Positions 34,383 through 42,181 of a stretch of DNA of 63,672 nucleotides are shown here, piece after piece. Numbering within the stretch: position 1 is the stretch's first letter; each line of letters begins with the position of its first letter. The notes beneath the pieces were generated by a model. It was not told the DNA's origin. It worked only from the letters and a program-made list of their open reading frames with translations, and did not search any database. The stretch lies in assembly GCA_028825265.1 (NCBI GenBank), contig JAPKAM010000005.1:1-63672 (forward strand), written 5' to 3'. Origin of the DNA: Planctomycetota bacterium (GTDB lineage: Bacteria > Planctomycetota > UBA8108 > UBA1146). A program made the position numbers and the translations under genes.

Positions 34383-36620
34383 TCAGCGGACCAGCCGCCG
34401 TCGAAATGCCTCCAAGAGGACAATCTCCTCGATCAGTGCAGCGATCGTCGCTTCTGATTCGAGTCGCACCAGCAGTCTGGCCACCGCCGGGGCATCATCA
34501 TCAACCAGTCCACGACCTAGAGCATAGGTCAGGAGATTTCTCGCCAGAGATCGCTGGAACCCGGACGAGTTCTGGATGTTCGCGCGGAGATCCTCGATGC
34601 CTTCGAGCACCGATCCATCGGGAAGCTCGCCACGGTCATCGATCTCACCGGTTCGATAGCGACCGATGGCATCAAATCGTTCCAGTGAGAATCCCAGTGC
34701 GTCCATTCGGCGATGACAGATGCTACACGCCGGTTCGTTGCGATGGAGTCGCAACTGTTCTCTCAGTGGGAGATCGGCCCCTTTCTCACCGGGCAATGGC
34801 AAGGATCCGGCACCGGGAGGTGGTGGCGGAGGAGCAGCATCCAGCAAAACCTCTAGTAGCCACTTACCGCGTAATACCGGAGAGGTTCGCTGACGGGTAC
34901 TGGTGGCAAGCAAGACGCTGGCCTGAGAGAGCAGTCCGCCACGAGGTGGCTCGACTTCGAGAAGCCGCATCTCATCGCCGGTGATCGGTTCGAGACCATA
35001 GTGACGAGCCAGTCTCTGATCGACAAAAGTGTAGGGGGCCGCGACTAACTCGTTGATCGGCAATCGCTGACGCAAGATATGATCGAAGAATTCGATCGTT
35101 TCTAACCTCATGCTGTCGAGTAATTTCTTGTCGAACTTGGCGAAGATCTGGGGATCTGGCTGAAGGTCCCCGAGGTCGCGGATCCTCAGCCATTGCGTTG
35201 CAAAATTACTGGCCAGAGATCGTGATCTTGGATCGACAAGTAACCTGCGCGTATGGGTCAAGAGTCCCGCGGAATCATCGAGTTCGCCACGACCCGCGGC
35301 CGCGAGCAATATCGGATCCGGGGTGGTACCCCAGAGAAAGTACGCAAGCCGTGTGGCGAGTTCATGTCCAGATAGATCACGAATGGTCCCGGGTTCAGCA
35401 TCCGTGGGGTCGATCTCGAGTCGCAGGATGAATCTAGGAGAAGCGATCGCCGTCACCACCGCTGCCCGAAGCAAGGATTCTGCCGAGGTTTTATCCAGTG
35501 CCGCCTCGGTGGCGGTTTCCACCAGACGTTGGCATTGTTGGGGGGTGACGGGCCCTCGCCAGAATCGCGGCAGCCATTCCTGGATGCCTCGTGCGAGTCG
35601 TGCCGTTGGAGTCCCATCTCCGGCCAGTGCTGCGGTCTGAAAGACCGATGGTTCCAGCCCTTCCGCGGGACCTTTGACGGTGAAGGAGAGGATGGCTGCA
35701 TTTCGGTCTCGTTGTGAAGGCTCAGGATGGTCCGGTTTGTAGTAGTCATTGATGAAAGTGGCAGAGATTTTGTGAGGGCCCGCAGGAACAAGGAATTCGA
35801 TGCTTCTCATACCTGGTTGATCTCGAGACTCCGGAATGTGAATGACTCTTGGCTTTTGATTCCCGATCTGGACTCGAAAGCGCGTCGCTTGGTCCCCGGC
35901 TTGCTGACCCCAGCCGTGAATGTGGATCTGATAGGTGCCGGTGCGAGGAAAGTGATGATCGACGGAAGCGGTTCCTCTGCTGTAGAAGAAGGCACTGTCG
36001 GAGAGCACCCTTCCTGCACCCTCAACGGTGATCGCATCGATGGCATAGTGGCTGGTGGGAGTCTCGTTGCCGTCATCGAGAATGACGGCACTGACCGCAA
36101 CCTCCTCGGCGATCCGGAACAGCCGCTCGATGAAGGTGTTGGAGAGCGCTCCCCCCTGATTGTCGAAGCCATCCGATGACGGATCGGCGGGAAGATGGCG
36201 CTGGATGTCGATCTCGACCCCGGTCAGATCAAGAATTGTCGCTCGGAGCTCCGATCTTCCGAGCCTACGGGGCCCGACAGTGCCGGGCAGTTCAGGTCTC
36301 GACTGTAATATTTCCTGCAACCAATCCCTCAAACTTGAGATCATCACATCGCGCTGCTGAGAAGTGGGTGCGGGCTCTCCTTCTGGAGGCATCTCTCCAC
36401 TGGTGATGACTCGTTCGATCCGTCGCCAGTCTTCCAGCAGTGCGCTGGCTCCATCTTCGATCAGTACTTCCAGGTCGATTCCACCCTTGGGCTTCTTTCC
36501 CGAGTGGCAATCGGTGCAGTGACTCTGGAGCCAGTGGGAGATCGGCTCGGGAACCTGGGCGATCGTCATCGCAGGTAGTAGTAGTACTAATAGTAGTGGC
36601 CAGAACAGCTGTCGGAGCAT
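34383..36620 (-). CDS. PSD1/DUF1587-DUF1592-DUF1588-DUF1585 cytochrome-like protein
   Basis: About 745 residues starting at ATG 36620, where TGATG overlaps the upstream stop; the track's long N-terminus is read through the upstream gene. After a signal peptide (LFWPLLLVLLLPAMTIA) there is a CxxCH heme-type motif ('HCTDCHSGKKPKGG'). DUF1587 ('RRLGRSELRATILDLTGVE'), a carbohydrate-binding-like middle part, DUF1592 ('LATRLAYFLWGTTPD'), DUF1588 with a second CxxCH ('CSICHRRMDALGFSLERFD') and DUF1585 ('RNLLTYALGRGL') follow in order. It is the standard partner of DUF1552 in planctomycetes. The role is unknown; an exported redox protein is a reasonable reading. The signal-peptide codons contain a TAG/TAC trinucleotide run encoding Leu/Val. 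Confidence 0.9.
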   Translation of the reverse strand: MLRQLFWPLLLVLLLPAMTIAQVPEPISHWLQSHCTDCHSGKKPKGGIDLEVLIEDGASALLEDWRRIERVITSGEMPPEGEPAPTSQQRDVMISSLRDWLQEILQSRPELPGTVGPRRLGRSELRATILDLTGVEIDIQRHLPADPSSDGFDNQGGALSNTFIERLFRIAEEVAVSAVILDDGNETPTSHYAIDAITVEGAGRVLSDSAFFYSRGTASVDHHFPRTGTYQIHIHGWGQQAGDQATRFRVQIGNQKPRVIHIPESRDQPGMRSIEFLVPAGPHKISATFINDYYKPDHPEPSQRDRNAAILSFTVKGPAEGLEPSVFQTAALAGDGTPTARLARGIQEWLPRFWRGPVTPQQCQRLVETATEAALDKTSAESLLRAAVVTAIASPRFILRLEIDPTDAEPGTIRDLSGHELATRLAYFLWGTTPDPILLAAAGRGELDDSAGLLTHTRRLLVDPRSRSLASNFATQWLRIRDLGDLQPDPQIFAKFDKKLLDSMRLETIEFFDHILRQRLPINELVAAPYTFVDQRLARHYGLEPITGDEMRLLEVEPPRGGLLSQASVLLATSTRQRTSPVLRGKWLLEVLLDAAPPPPPPGAGSLPLPGEKGADLPLREQLRLHRNEPACSICHRRMDALGFSLERFDAIGRYRTGEIDDRGELPDGSVLEGIEDLRANIQNSSGFQRSLARNLLTYALGRGLVDDDAPAVARLLVRLESEATIAALIEEIVLLEAFRRRLVR

Positions 36621-37189
36621 CACTCGCGCCTCCTTGGCTTTTCCGAGCCCGTTGCAAACTGCGAGAGATCGATGTCGTGCAGTCGATGCAGATCCTCGGC
36701 AAACTTCGCGCTCAGCACCGAGTTCATCCAAAGAGCCAGCAGCCCTGTGCCGGGAGGAAGATTTCCCTGGTCGATCCAGATGATGAGGGTGCCACCATTC
36801 GGCAGCGGTTTGAGGGTGATGGAGCCACTGGCATTGATCGTTTCGCTTTCGATGGCTCCTAGGTACCAGATTCCTCGATTCGGCTCGACACGATCGATGG
36901 TCAAGGTCCCGTGACTGGAGCGGCTCGACCAGCGGTAACTGTGGCCGCTGCTGGCTGCAGTGCCCGCGACTATGACGGTACGATCTCCGTATTTCTGATG
37001 GTCCCAGCCGACCCAAGGTTGCCACCGATTGAAGTCGGAGATCAGTGGGTAGAGTTCGGCTGCTGAATGAAGCGATGTTTGCTCGACCGTGACGCTCCAG
37101 TTGGAGGGGAGCAACAATGCAGAGACGGAGATCACCAGCAACAAGAAGCCGCCGCAGCCGAGCAGCAGCAGTTTTCGGAGCAGTTTCAT
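36620..37189 (-). CDS. SRPBCC (polyketide cyclase/START-like) membrane-anchored protein
   Basis: 189 residues. The N-terminal TM anchor is 'LLLLGCGGFLLLVISVSALLL', followed by a SRPBCC helix-grip domain ('AAELYPLISDFNRWQPWVGWDHQ', 'YRWSSRSSHGTLTIDRVEPNRGIWYLG', 'GGTLIIWIDQGNLPPGTGLLALWM'). It probably binds a hydrophobic ligand; the exact role is unknown. It overlaps the DUF1592 gene as TGATG and is divergent from a second SRPBCC gene of the same architecture, suggesting an inverted duplication. Confidence 0.82.
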   Translation of the reverse strand: MKLLRKLLLLGCGGFLLLVISVSALLLPSNWSVTVEQTSLHSAAELYPLISDFNRWQPWVGWDHQKYGDRTVIVAGTAASSGHSYRWSSRSSHGTLTIDRVEPNRGIWYLGAIESETINASGSITLKPLPNGGTLIIWIDQGNLPPGTGLLALWMNSVLSAKFAEDLHRLHDIDLSQFATGSEKPRRRE

Positions 37190-37390
37190 GGCAGTGACCT
37201 CCCGCTGATGGGTGGAAGATACAGGAGAGTCTCGAGCGAAACCAACCTCGTCACTTCAACCCGCGCCGCACATAGGCTTGAATCCAGTGATGAAGCCGGC
37301 CGACACTTACTATCGGGTAGATTTCGATCGAGCCATGGTGAATGGTATCTTGTTCTTGAACCGCAACGATCACCGCTAACGGTTCGATCT

Positions 37391-37395
37391 GGAGG
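37391..37395 (+). promoter_or_regulatory. Ribosome-binding site that decides an unusual start
   Basis: A perfect GGAGG (within GGAGGAA) lies only 4 nt before an in-frame ATC codon at 37400. No ATG, GTG or TTG lies at a better distance in this frame. Confidence 0.5.
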
Positions 37396-37399
37396 AAAC

Positions 37400-37912
37400 A
37401 TCGCCAAAAAAATCCTGCTGACTCTGAGCCTGCTGCTGGTGCTTTTTTTGCTGCTGGGGTCGCTGCTGCCTGGAAGTTACTCGGTAACCCGAACCCTCTT
37501 CATCGAGGCGCAGGCCGATCGAATTCATGCACTCCTGGCGGATCTTCGGTCATGGCCAGAATGGACCCCGTGGAATCAGCAACTCGATCCGACGGTTCGA
37601 TTTCAGTTTTCAGGAGCCGAGGGGGTCGGCTCCAGTTACTCCTGGCAAGGAGACCAACTGGGCAAGGGGGTGCTGGAGATCACCAGTTCCGAGAGAGGTC
37701 GTGGTGTCGTCTACCTTCTTCGATTCGAAGGAACCCCTCCCGCCGATGGAGTGATTCAGATCACACCGATGAAGGGGGGCTGTGAGGTGTTGTGGAAGAT
37801 GAGCGGTGACACTTCACGACCCCTGGGCCCTTACCTGGTCCCGATGATGGATTCCTTCATCGGGGACGACTTGGAACAGTGCCTGAAGGGCCTGCAGGAG
37901 CAGTGCAGATGA
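37400..37912 (+). CDS. SRPBCC (polyketide cyclase/START-like) membrane-anchored protein, atypical start
   Basis: About 170 residues beginning '(I)AKKILLTLSLLLVLFLLLGSLLPG', a TM anchor, then a SRPBCC domain ('ADRIHALLADLRSWPEWTPWNQQLDPTVRFQF', 'GSSYSWQGDQLGKGVLEITS', 'GGCEVLWKMSGDTSRPLGPYL'). It is a paralog of the divergent gene at 36620-37189. The natural N-terminus would read M-A-K-K-I-L-L, but the first codon is ATC, placed just after a strong GGAGGAA. The nearest in-frame ATG is at 37208, which would add a 64-residue polar leader before the anchor. A rare ATC start or a base error is therefore suspected. The sulfatase start overlaps the stop as ATGA. Confidence 0.75.
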   Translation: MAKKILLTLSLLLVLFLLLGSLLPGSYSVTRTLFIEAQADRIHALLADLRSWPEWTPWNQQLDPTVRFQFSGAEGVGSSYSWQGDQLGKGVLEITSSERGRGVVYLLRFEGTPPADGVIQITPMKGGCEVLWKMSGDTSRPLGPYLVPMMDSFIGDDLEQCLKGLQEQCR

Positions 37913-39306
37913 GGTCTGTCCAGTGGCTTCTGCTGGTCGTGCTGATCTTCACCACCGTGGAGTTACTGGCAGTGGAAGAGGACCCCCCCCCCAACATCTT
38001 GTGGATCGTCTCCGATGACCAACGTGCCGACACCATCGCTGCACTGGGTAATGCGACCATCAAAACACCCACGCTAGATCGACTGGTCCGACAAGGAATC
38101 AGTTTTCAGCACGCTTACTGTATGGGGTCGACCAGCGTAGCGGTCTGTGCACCGAGTCGGTACATGATGATGACCGGTAGATCTCTGCATCGCTTACCCG
38201 GAAACATCTACAACATTCCGGTAGATGAAGTGACGCTTCCGCAAAAGTTGAGGCAAGGGGGCTGGAAGACCTTCTTCACCGGCAAGTGGCATAGCGGAAA
38301 AGCAGCCTTTGCACGCTCATTTAGCGACGGAGGGGAGATCTTTTTTGGTGGAATGGGAAGCCATACCCGCCTACAGGTTCATGACTATCAACCCGATGGG
38401 AAGTACTCAGATGAGGATCGCCATCCGCTCCCCGGATTCTCATCGACGACCTTCGCAGATGCGGCGATCAAGTTCATCGAAGAGCAAGAAAGTTCCTCGG
38501 ATGAAACTCCATTTCTCGCCTGTGTCTTCTTCACTGCACCGCACGATCCGAGAACTCCTCCACAGAAGTTCCAGCAGATGTATCCGCCATCCCGGATGAA
38601 GTTGCCGACCAACTTCCTGCCAGCGCATCCTTTTGACAATGGAGAGTTGAGGGTGCGAGATGAGAAACTGGCGCCATTTCCTCGCACTCCTCAGGTGGTG
38701 AAAGAGCATCTCGGTCTGTATTACGGAATGATTTCACAGATGGACGAACAGATCGGGAGAGTGCTCGATGCTCTGGAGAAGAGTGGGCTTGCGAAGAACA
38801 CCTTGGTGATTTTCACATCGGATCATGGACTGGCGGTGGGAAGTCATGGGCTTCTTGGAAAGCAAAATCTGTACGAGCATTCGATGAGAGTACCGATGGT
38901 GATCCAGGGACCAGGAATCGAAGCGGGTCGTGAGAGCGACCAACCGATTTACCTGCACGATCTGGTCGCCACCATCTCTGAGGCGGCAGGAATTGACCCT
39001 CCGGAGTCTTCGGAAGGGCGCAGTTTTCTGGGCACGATTCTTGGCCACCCGAAAGAGGCTCGAAAGCAGATCTACACCGCATACAAGGGGGTGCAGCGAG
39101 CCATCCGTCACCACAACTGGAAGCTGATTCGGTATCCTGCTGTCGATCGAACTCAACTATTTGATCTGGACCAGGATCCGTACGAGACCACCGATCTCTC
39201 AGGAGCTGAAGAACATCAGGGCAAACTGAGGGATCTGTTGGATCGGTTGCATCAGCAAAGAAAAAAGAACTCCGATCCACTCCTCAAAGATGCCGAGTCC
39301 CGTTGA
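37909..39306 (+). CDS. Type I sulfatase (arylsulfatase family)
   Basis: 465 residues with a signal peptide (VQWLLLVVLIFTTVELLAV). The formylglycine motif is 'CAPSRYMMMTGRS' (Cys near residue 79), the metal site 'NILWIVSDDQRADT' opens the fold, and 'VIFTSDHGLAVGSHGLLGKQNLYEHSMRVPM' supplies the C-terminal metal ligands. It desulfates carbohydrates in the periplasm or outside after Cys oxidation by an FGE or anSME. Codons just after the signal peptide contain a run of ten C (from 37983), which encodes Pro-Pro-Pro but is prone to slippage. It is coupled to the SRPBCC gene by ATGA, which is unusual for a sulfatase. Confidence 0.94.
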   Translation: MRSVQWLLLVVLIFTTVELLAVEEDPPPNILWIVSDDQRADTIAALGNATIKTPTLDRLVRQGISFQHAYCMGSTSVAVCAPSRYMMMTGRSLHRLPGNIYNIPVDEVTLPQKLRQGGWKTFFTGKWHSGKAAFARSFSDGGEIFFGGMGSHTRLQVHDYQPDGKYSDEDRHPLPGFSSTTFADAAIKFIEEQESSSDETPFLACVFFTAPHDPRTPPQKFQQMYPPSRMKLPTNFLPAHPFDNGELRVRDEKLAPFPRTPQVVKEHLGLYYGMISQMDEQIGRVLDALEKSGLAKNTLVIFTSDHGLAVGSHGLLGKQNLYEHSMRVPMVIQGPGIEAGRESDQPIYLHDLVATISEAAGIDPPESSEGRSFLGTILGHPKEARKQIYTAYKGVQRAIRHHNWKLIRYPAVDRTQLFDLDQDPYETTDLSGAEEHQGKLRDLLDRLHQQRKKNSDPLLKDAESR

Positions 39307-39370
39307 TCATGAGATCGGATGCTGGCAACATCTCCGATTCACTCAAGACCGGAAAGGGAGTCCCTTGGCA

Positions 39371-40555
39371 ATGATCGAACTGGACAAGAGAGCCGCCCGC
39401 TTGGCACAGCGAGGGCACCCCTGGCTCTACCGTGATGACCTCAAAAAATCTGATCTGGAAGACTCCGAATACTCGACCGGCGCCATTGTGCGGGTGCTCG
39501 ATCCGGAAGGTCGCGATCTCGGGATTGCATTTGCCTCTACACGTTCAAAGATCGCATTGCGATTGTGTGGCTCCTGGGCAGGGGAAGATTCACCGGGCCT
39601 CGAGGAGTTTCTGGTCGATCGGATCGAGCGCGCCATCCGATTACGGGAAGGGATGGCGCCGGCGGATGGAGGGGTCCGGCTGGTTCATGGTGAGTCCGAT
39701 CTGATTCCAGGACTGGTGGTGGATCGCTATGCGGATGTGCTGGTCTTACAGGCCACCACTGCACTGATCGATAGCGCCCTGCCACTGGTGACCAAGATAC
39801 TATCGGACCTGCTTTCTCCCCGCATGATCCTGGCACGCAACGACCAGGCCGTGAGGCGACTGGAAAAACTCCCCGAAGAGGTGGTACTGCTGGCCGGTGA
39901 GTCAGTTGAACGAGTGGTCATCGAGGAGAATGGTATCCACCACATCGTGAGGCCGTATGCAGGGCACAAGACCGGGATGTATCTCGACCAACAACCCGCA
40001 AGGCAACGTGTCAAGGAACTCGCATCCGCAGCCAAGGTGCTCGACCTGTTTAGTTACCAGGGCGGGTTTTCAATGGCCGCATTGGGCGGTGGCGCGACCT
40101 CGGTTCAGATGGTGGATCAATCGAAAGTCGCATTGGAACTGGCCAAAGAGACCGCACTCCTGAACCACTTTGAAGTTCCGGAGATGATCCGTGGCAATGT
40201 ATTTGATGTGATTCGAGACCTGAGAAATGAACAACAGTTCTATGATCTAGTGGTGCTGGACCCTCCAGCTTTCTGCAAGAGTCGTCGTGAAGTCGAGGGA
40301 GGAATTCGAGGGTACCGCGATCTGAATCGTGGAGCTCTCAGGCTACTGGCGCCAGGTGGACGGCTGGTGACCTGCTCCTGCAGTCACCATCTGAAGTCGG
40401 AGCTGTTCGAGGAGACGATTCGTCAGGCAGCCCTCGATTTGCCATTCAGGGTCTTCGTCGAGGAGCGAATGGGAAGTGGTCGAGACCATCCTGCACTGCT
40501 CAGATTGCCAGAAACGGAGTATCTGAAGGTGAGGATCTTGCGACGCTGGGACTGA
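39371..40555 (+). CDS. Class I rRNA large-subunit methyltransferase (RlmI/RlmK-like, PUA domain)
   Basis: About 394 residues. The N-terminal PUA/EEHEE part is 'RAARLAQRGHPWLYRDDL...GAIVRVLDPEGRDLGIAF', and the Rossmann methyltransferase has SAM motif I 'VLDLFSYQGGFSMAALGGGA', motif IV 'LVVLDPPAFCKSRREV' and 'VTCSCSHHL'. This matches m5C methyltransferases of the RlmI family that modify 23S rRNA. ATG 39371 matches the usual family N-terminus; the track start at 39290 runs into the sulfatase gene. The RBS (GGGAG) is somewhat distant. Confidence 0.93.
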   Translation: MIELDKRAARLAQRGHPWLYRDDLKKSDLEDSEYSTGAIVRVLDPEGRDLGIAFASTRSKIALRLCGSWAGEDSPGLEEFLVDRIERAIRLREGMAPADGGVRLVHGESDLIPGLVVDRYADVLVLQATTALIDSALPLVTKILSDLLSPRMILARNDQAVRRLEKLPEEVVLLAGESVERVVIEENGIHHIVRPYAGHKTGMYLDQQPARQRVKELASAAKVLDLFSYQGGFSMAALGGGATSVQMVDQSKVALELAKETALLNHFEVPEMIRGNVFDVIRDLRNEQQFYDLVVLDPPAFCKSRREVEGGIRGYRDLNRGALRLLAPGGRLVTCSCSHHLKSELFEETIRQAALDLPFRVFVEERMGSGRDHPALLRLPETEYLKVRILRRWD

Positions 40556-40615
40556 CCGGGAGAACCGATTACCATGAATGTGTGATCGGCACTTTATTGC
40601 CAGAACCCGGTTCGG

Positions 40616-42181
40616 TTGTGGCTGCCGCAGGATTTGCCCGAAGTGGAACGGAGCATCCGATGGTCAGGGGGTTCATTGAATGAAGCAACCCGCATCATCG
40701 GTCGGTCCCGCAGTTCGGACCTCGTGATTCCCTCGGCTAGAGTTTCACGTCGCCACTGTTCCCTGATTCCCTCGGGAGATGGTTATGTCCTACAAGATCA
40801 TGACTCTCGCAATGGAATCTGGGTCGAGGGGAAAAGGGTAAAATCCTCCTATCTGAAGAAGGGTGATCGTTTCGCCGTCGGTAGTTTCCGCGTTCGTATC
40901 TGTCGGGACGGCACCTTGGAACTGGAAGGCAAGGTCGATCCGAAGCAGATGATGTTGCGCGAGAAAATCCGTCATGACATTCCGGCGATCATTTCTATCT
41001 TGGTCTGCGTGGCGATCGTCCTGGGCATTTACCTGGCCCAAGAAGAGGTATCAGCACCAAAGAAGTGGCTGAAAGAACCGGTCCTTGCCGATCCGATGCC
41101 CCTCTGGACCCCATCGCAAGAGGATGGTCCCCAACTAGCGCAAGGCGAAGTTCGCGATGGGGATACTGAGGCAGGCAAGCAACCAGGTACCGATGGAGTC
41201 GCCGAGTTCGAATCCGCGGACGAGACGATGGGTTCGCCGGAATGGGTCACCACCTCGGGTCGGATCTGGACTCTGGATGAGCTGCTTGTACTGGCAGAAG
41301 CCATCGATGGGACGGACCGAACAACGGCGGAGTCTGACGCCACTGGCGAGTCTCCGGACCCTGCGAAGGTCACCGAGGTGGGCCAGTTGGAGTGGCCTCC
41401 GGCAGGGAATTCATCAGCGGATTCATCAGAGAATGCATGGGCGGAAGTGGAGCGCCTCAGGCGCGACAAGCGAACTCGCCGAAGGCGTGGACACCTCCCG
41501 ACCGCGGTGGGAAGTGGTGCGGCGCAAGCGACGACTTCGAATACCGCGGTGGTCCCATCGATGAGTTCTCCGGAGTGGCTCGAACTGGGGCGCGCGGCAT
41601 TGGGCTCGTATCACCTGCCCGAACGGGTGCTTCCCGACTTTAGCCTGGCCATCGAGTCGCTCGGTGAAATCGGAACCGAGGAGTCGTGGCAGAATCTCAA
41701 TCTTCTGAGGATCGAGGCGAAGACCCTTCTTCGATCGGTGGCTTCGAGGGCGAAACAGATCGGAAAGATGTACGGTCATCTCGATCGAAATCCTGACGCT
41801 CCACTCTCCGGACAGGATCGCCGAGAGGCAGAATTGGCCCTCAACCTGCTCGTTCTGATTCAAGAGCAGATGGAAGTTTTGCTCGATGCACGAGATCTGG
41901 CCTTTATTGAACTGACACACCCGGAACAGCCGGATCGGCTGGGATTTGCCCTTTCTGTGGCGATGGAGGACAAAGACGACGAACTGCTCGACCTGGTGCT
42001 GGAGCAGATGCACTCCAGTAATGCCGAACAATTGATCCCTGCGCTGATAAAAGGATTGAAAGTTCCCGCTGCAACCAGGAAATTGAAGGTACAGGCGACT
42101 CTTCAGCAGATCACCGGACAGAGTTTTCGGTCCGGATCTGAATGGGAGAACTGGTGGAGAAACAAGGAAGGAAGTCGATGA
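40616..42181 (+). CDS. FHA-domain membrane protein
   Basis: 521 residues from TTG 40616; GTG 40640 is an alternative and no ATG is available. An FHA phosphothreonine-binding domain spans residues about 15-100: 'RIIGRSRSSDLVIPSARVSRRHCSLIP...LQDHDSRNGIWVEGKRV', with the conserved GR, SR-H and N-G residues. One TM helix follows (IPAIISILVCVAIVLGIYLA, about 123-143), then a Ser/Glu-rich linker and a helical C-terminal domain that starts near 'SSPEWLELGRAALGSYHLPERVLPDF' and contains 'LLRSVASRAKQIGKMYGHLDRNPDAPLSGQDRREAELA'. The FHA domain therefore lies in the cytoplasm with the C-terminus outside. Its stop codon overlaps the ATG of the UGA-containing gene, so the two are translationally coupled. 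Confidence 0.85.
   Translation: MWLPQDLPEVERSIRWSGGSLNEATRIIGRSRSSDLVIPSARVSRRHCSLIPSGDGYVLQDHDSRNGIWVEGKRVKSSYLKKGDRFAVGSFRVRICRDGTLELEGKVDPKQMMLREKIRHDIPAIISILVCVAIVLGIYLAQEEVSAPKKWLKEPVLADPMPLWTPSQEDGPQLAQGEVRDGDTEAGKQPGTDGVAEFESADETMGSPEWVTTSGRIWTLDELLVLAEAIDGTDRTTAESDATGESPDPAKVTEVGQLEWPPAGNSSADSSENAWAEVERLRRDKRTRRRRGHLPTAVGSGAAQATTSNTAVVPSMSSPEWLELGRAALGSYHLPERVLPDFSLAIESLGEIGTEESWQNLNLLRIEAKTLLRSVASRAKQIGKMYGHLDRNPDAPLSGQDRREAELALNLLVLIQEQMEVLLDARDLAFIELTHPEQPDRLGFALSVAMEDKDDELLDLVLEQMHSSNAEQLIPALIKGLKVPAATRKLKVQATLQQITGQSFRSGSEWENWWRNKEGSR

Noticed and set aside
40588-40600. Sigma54-like -24/-12 promoter (GGCAC..TTGC) in front of the FHA operon
   Set aside because: The GG and GC elements are one base too close; sigma54 spacing is strict.
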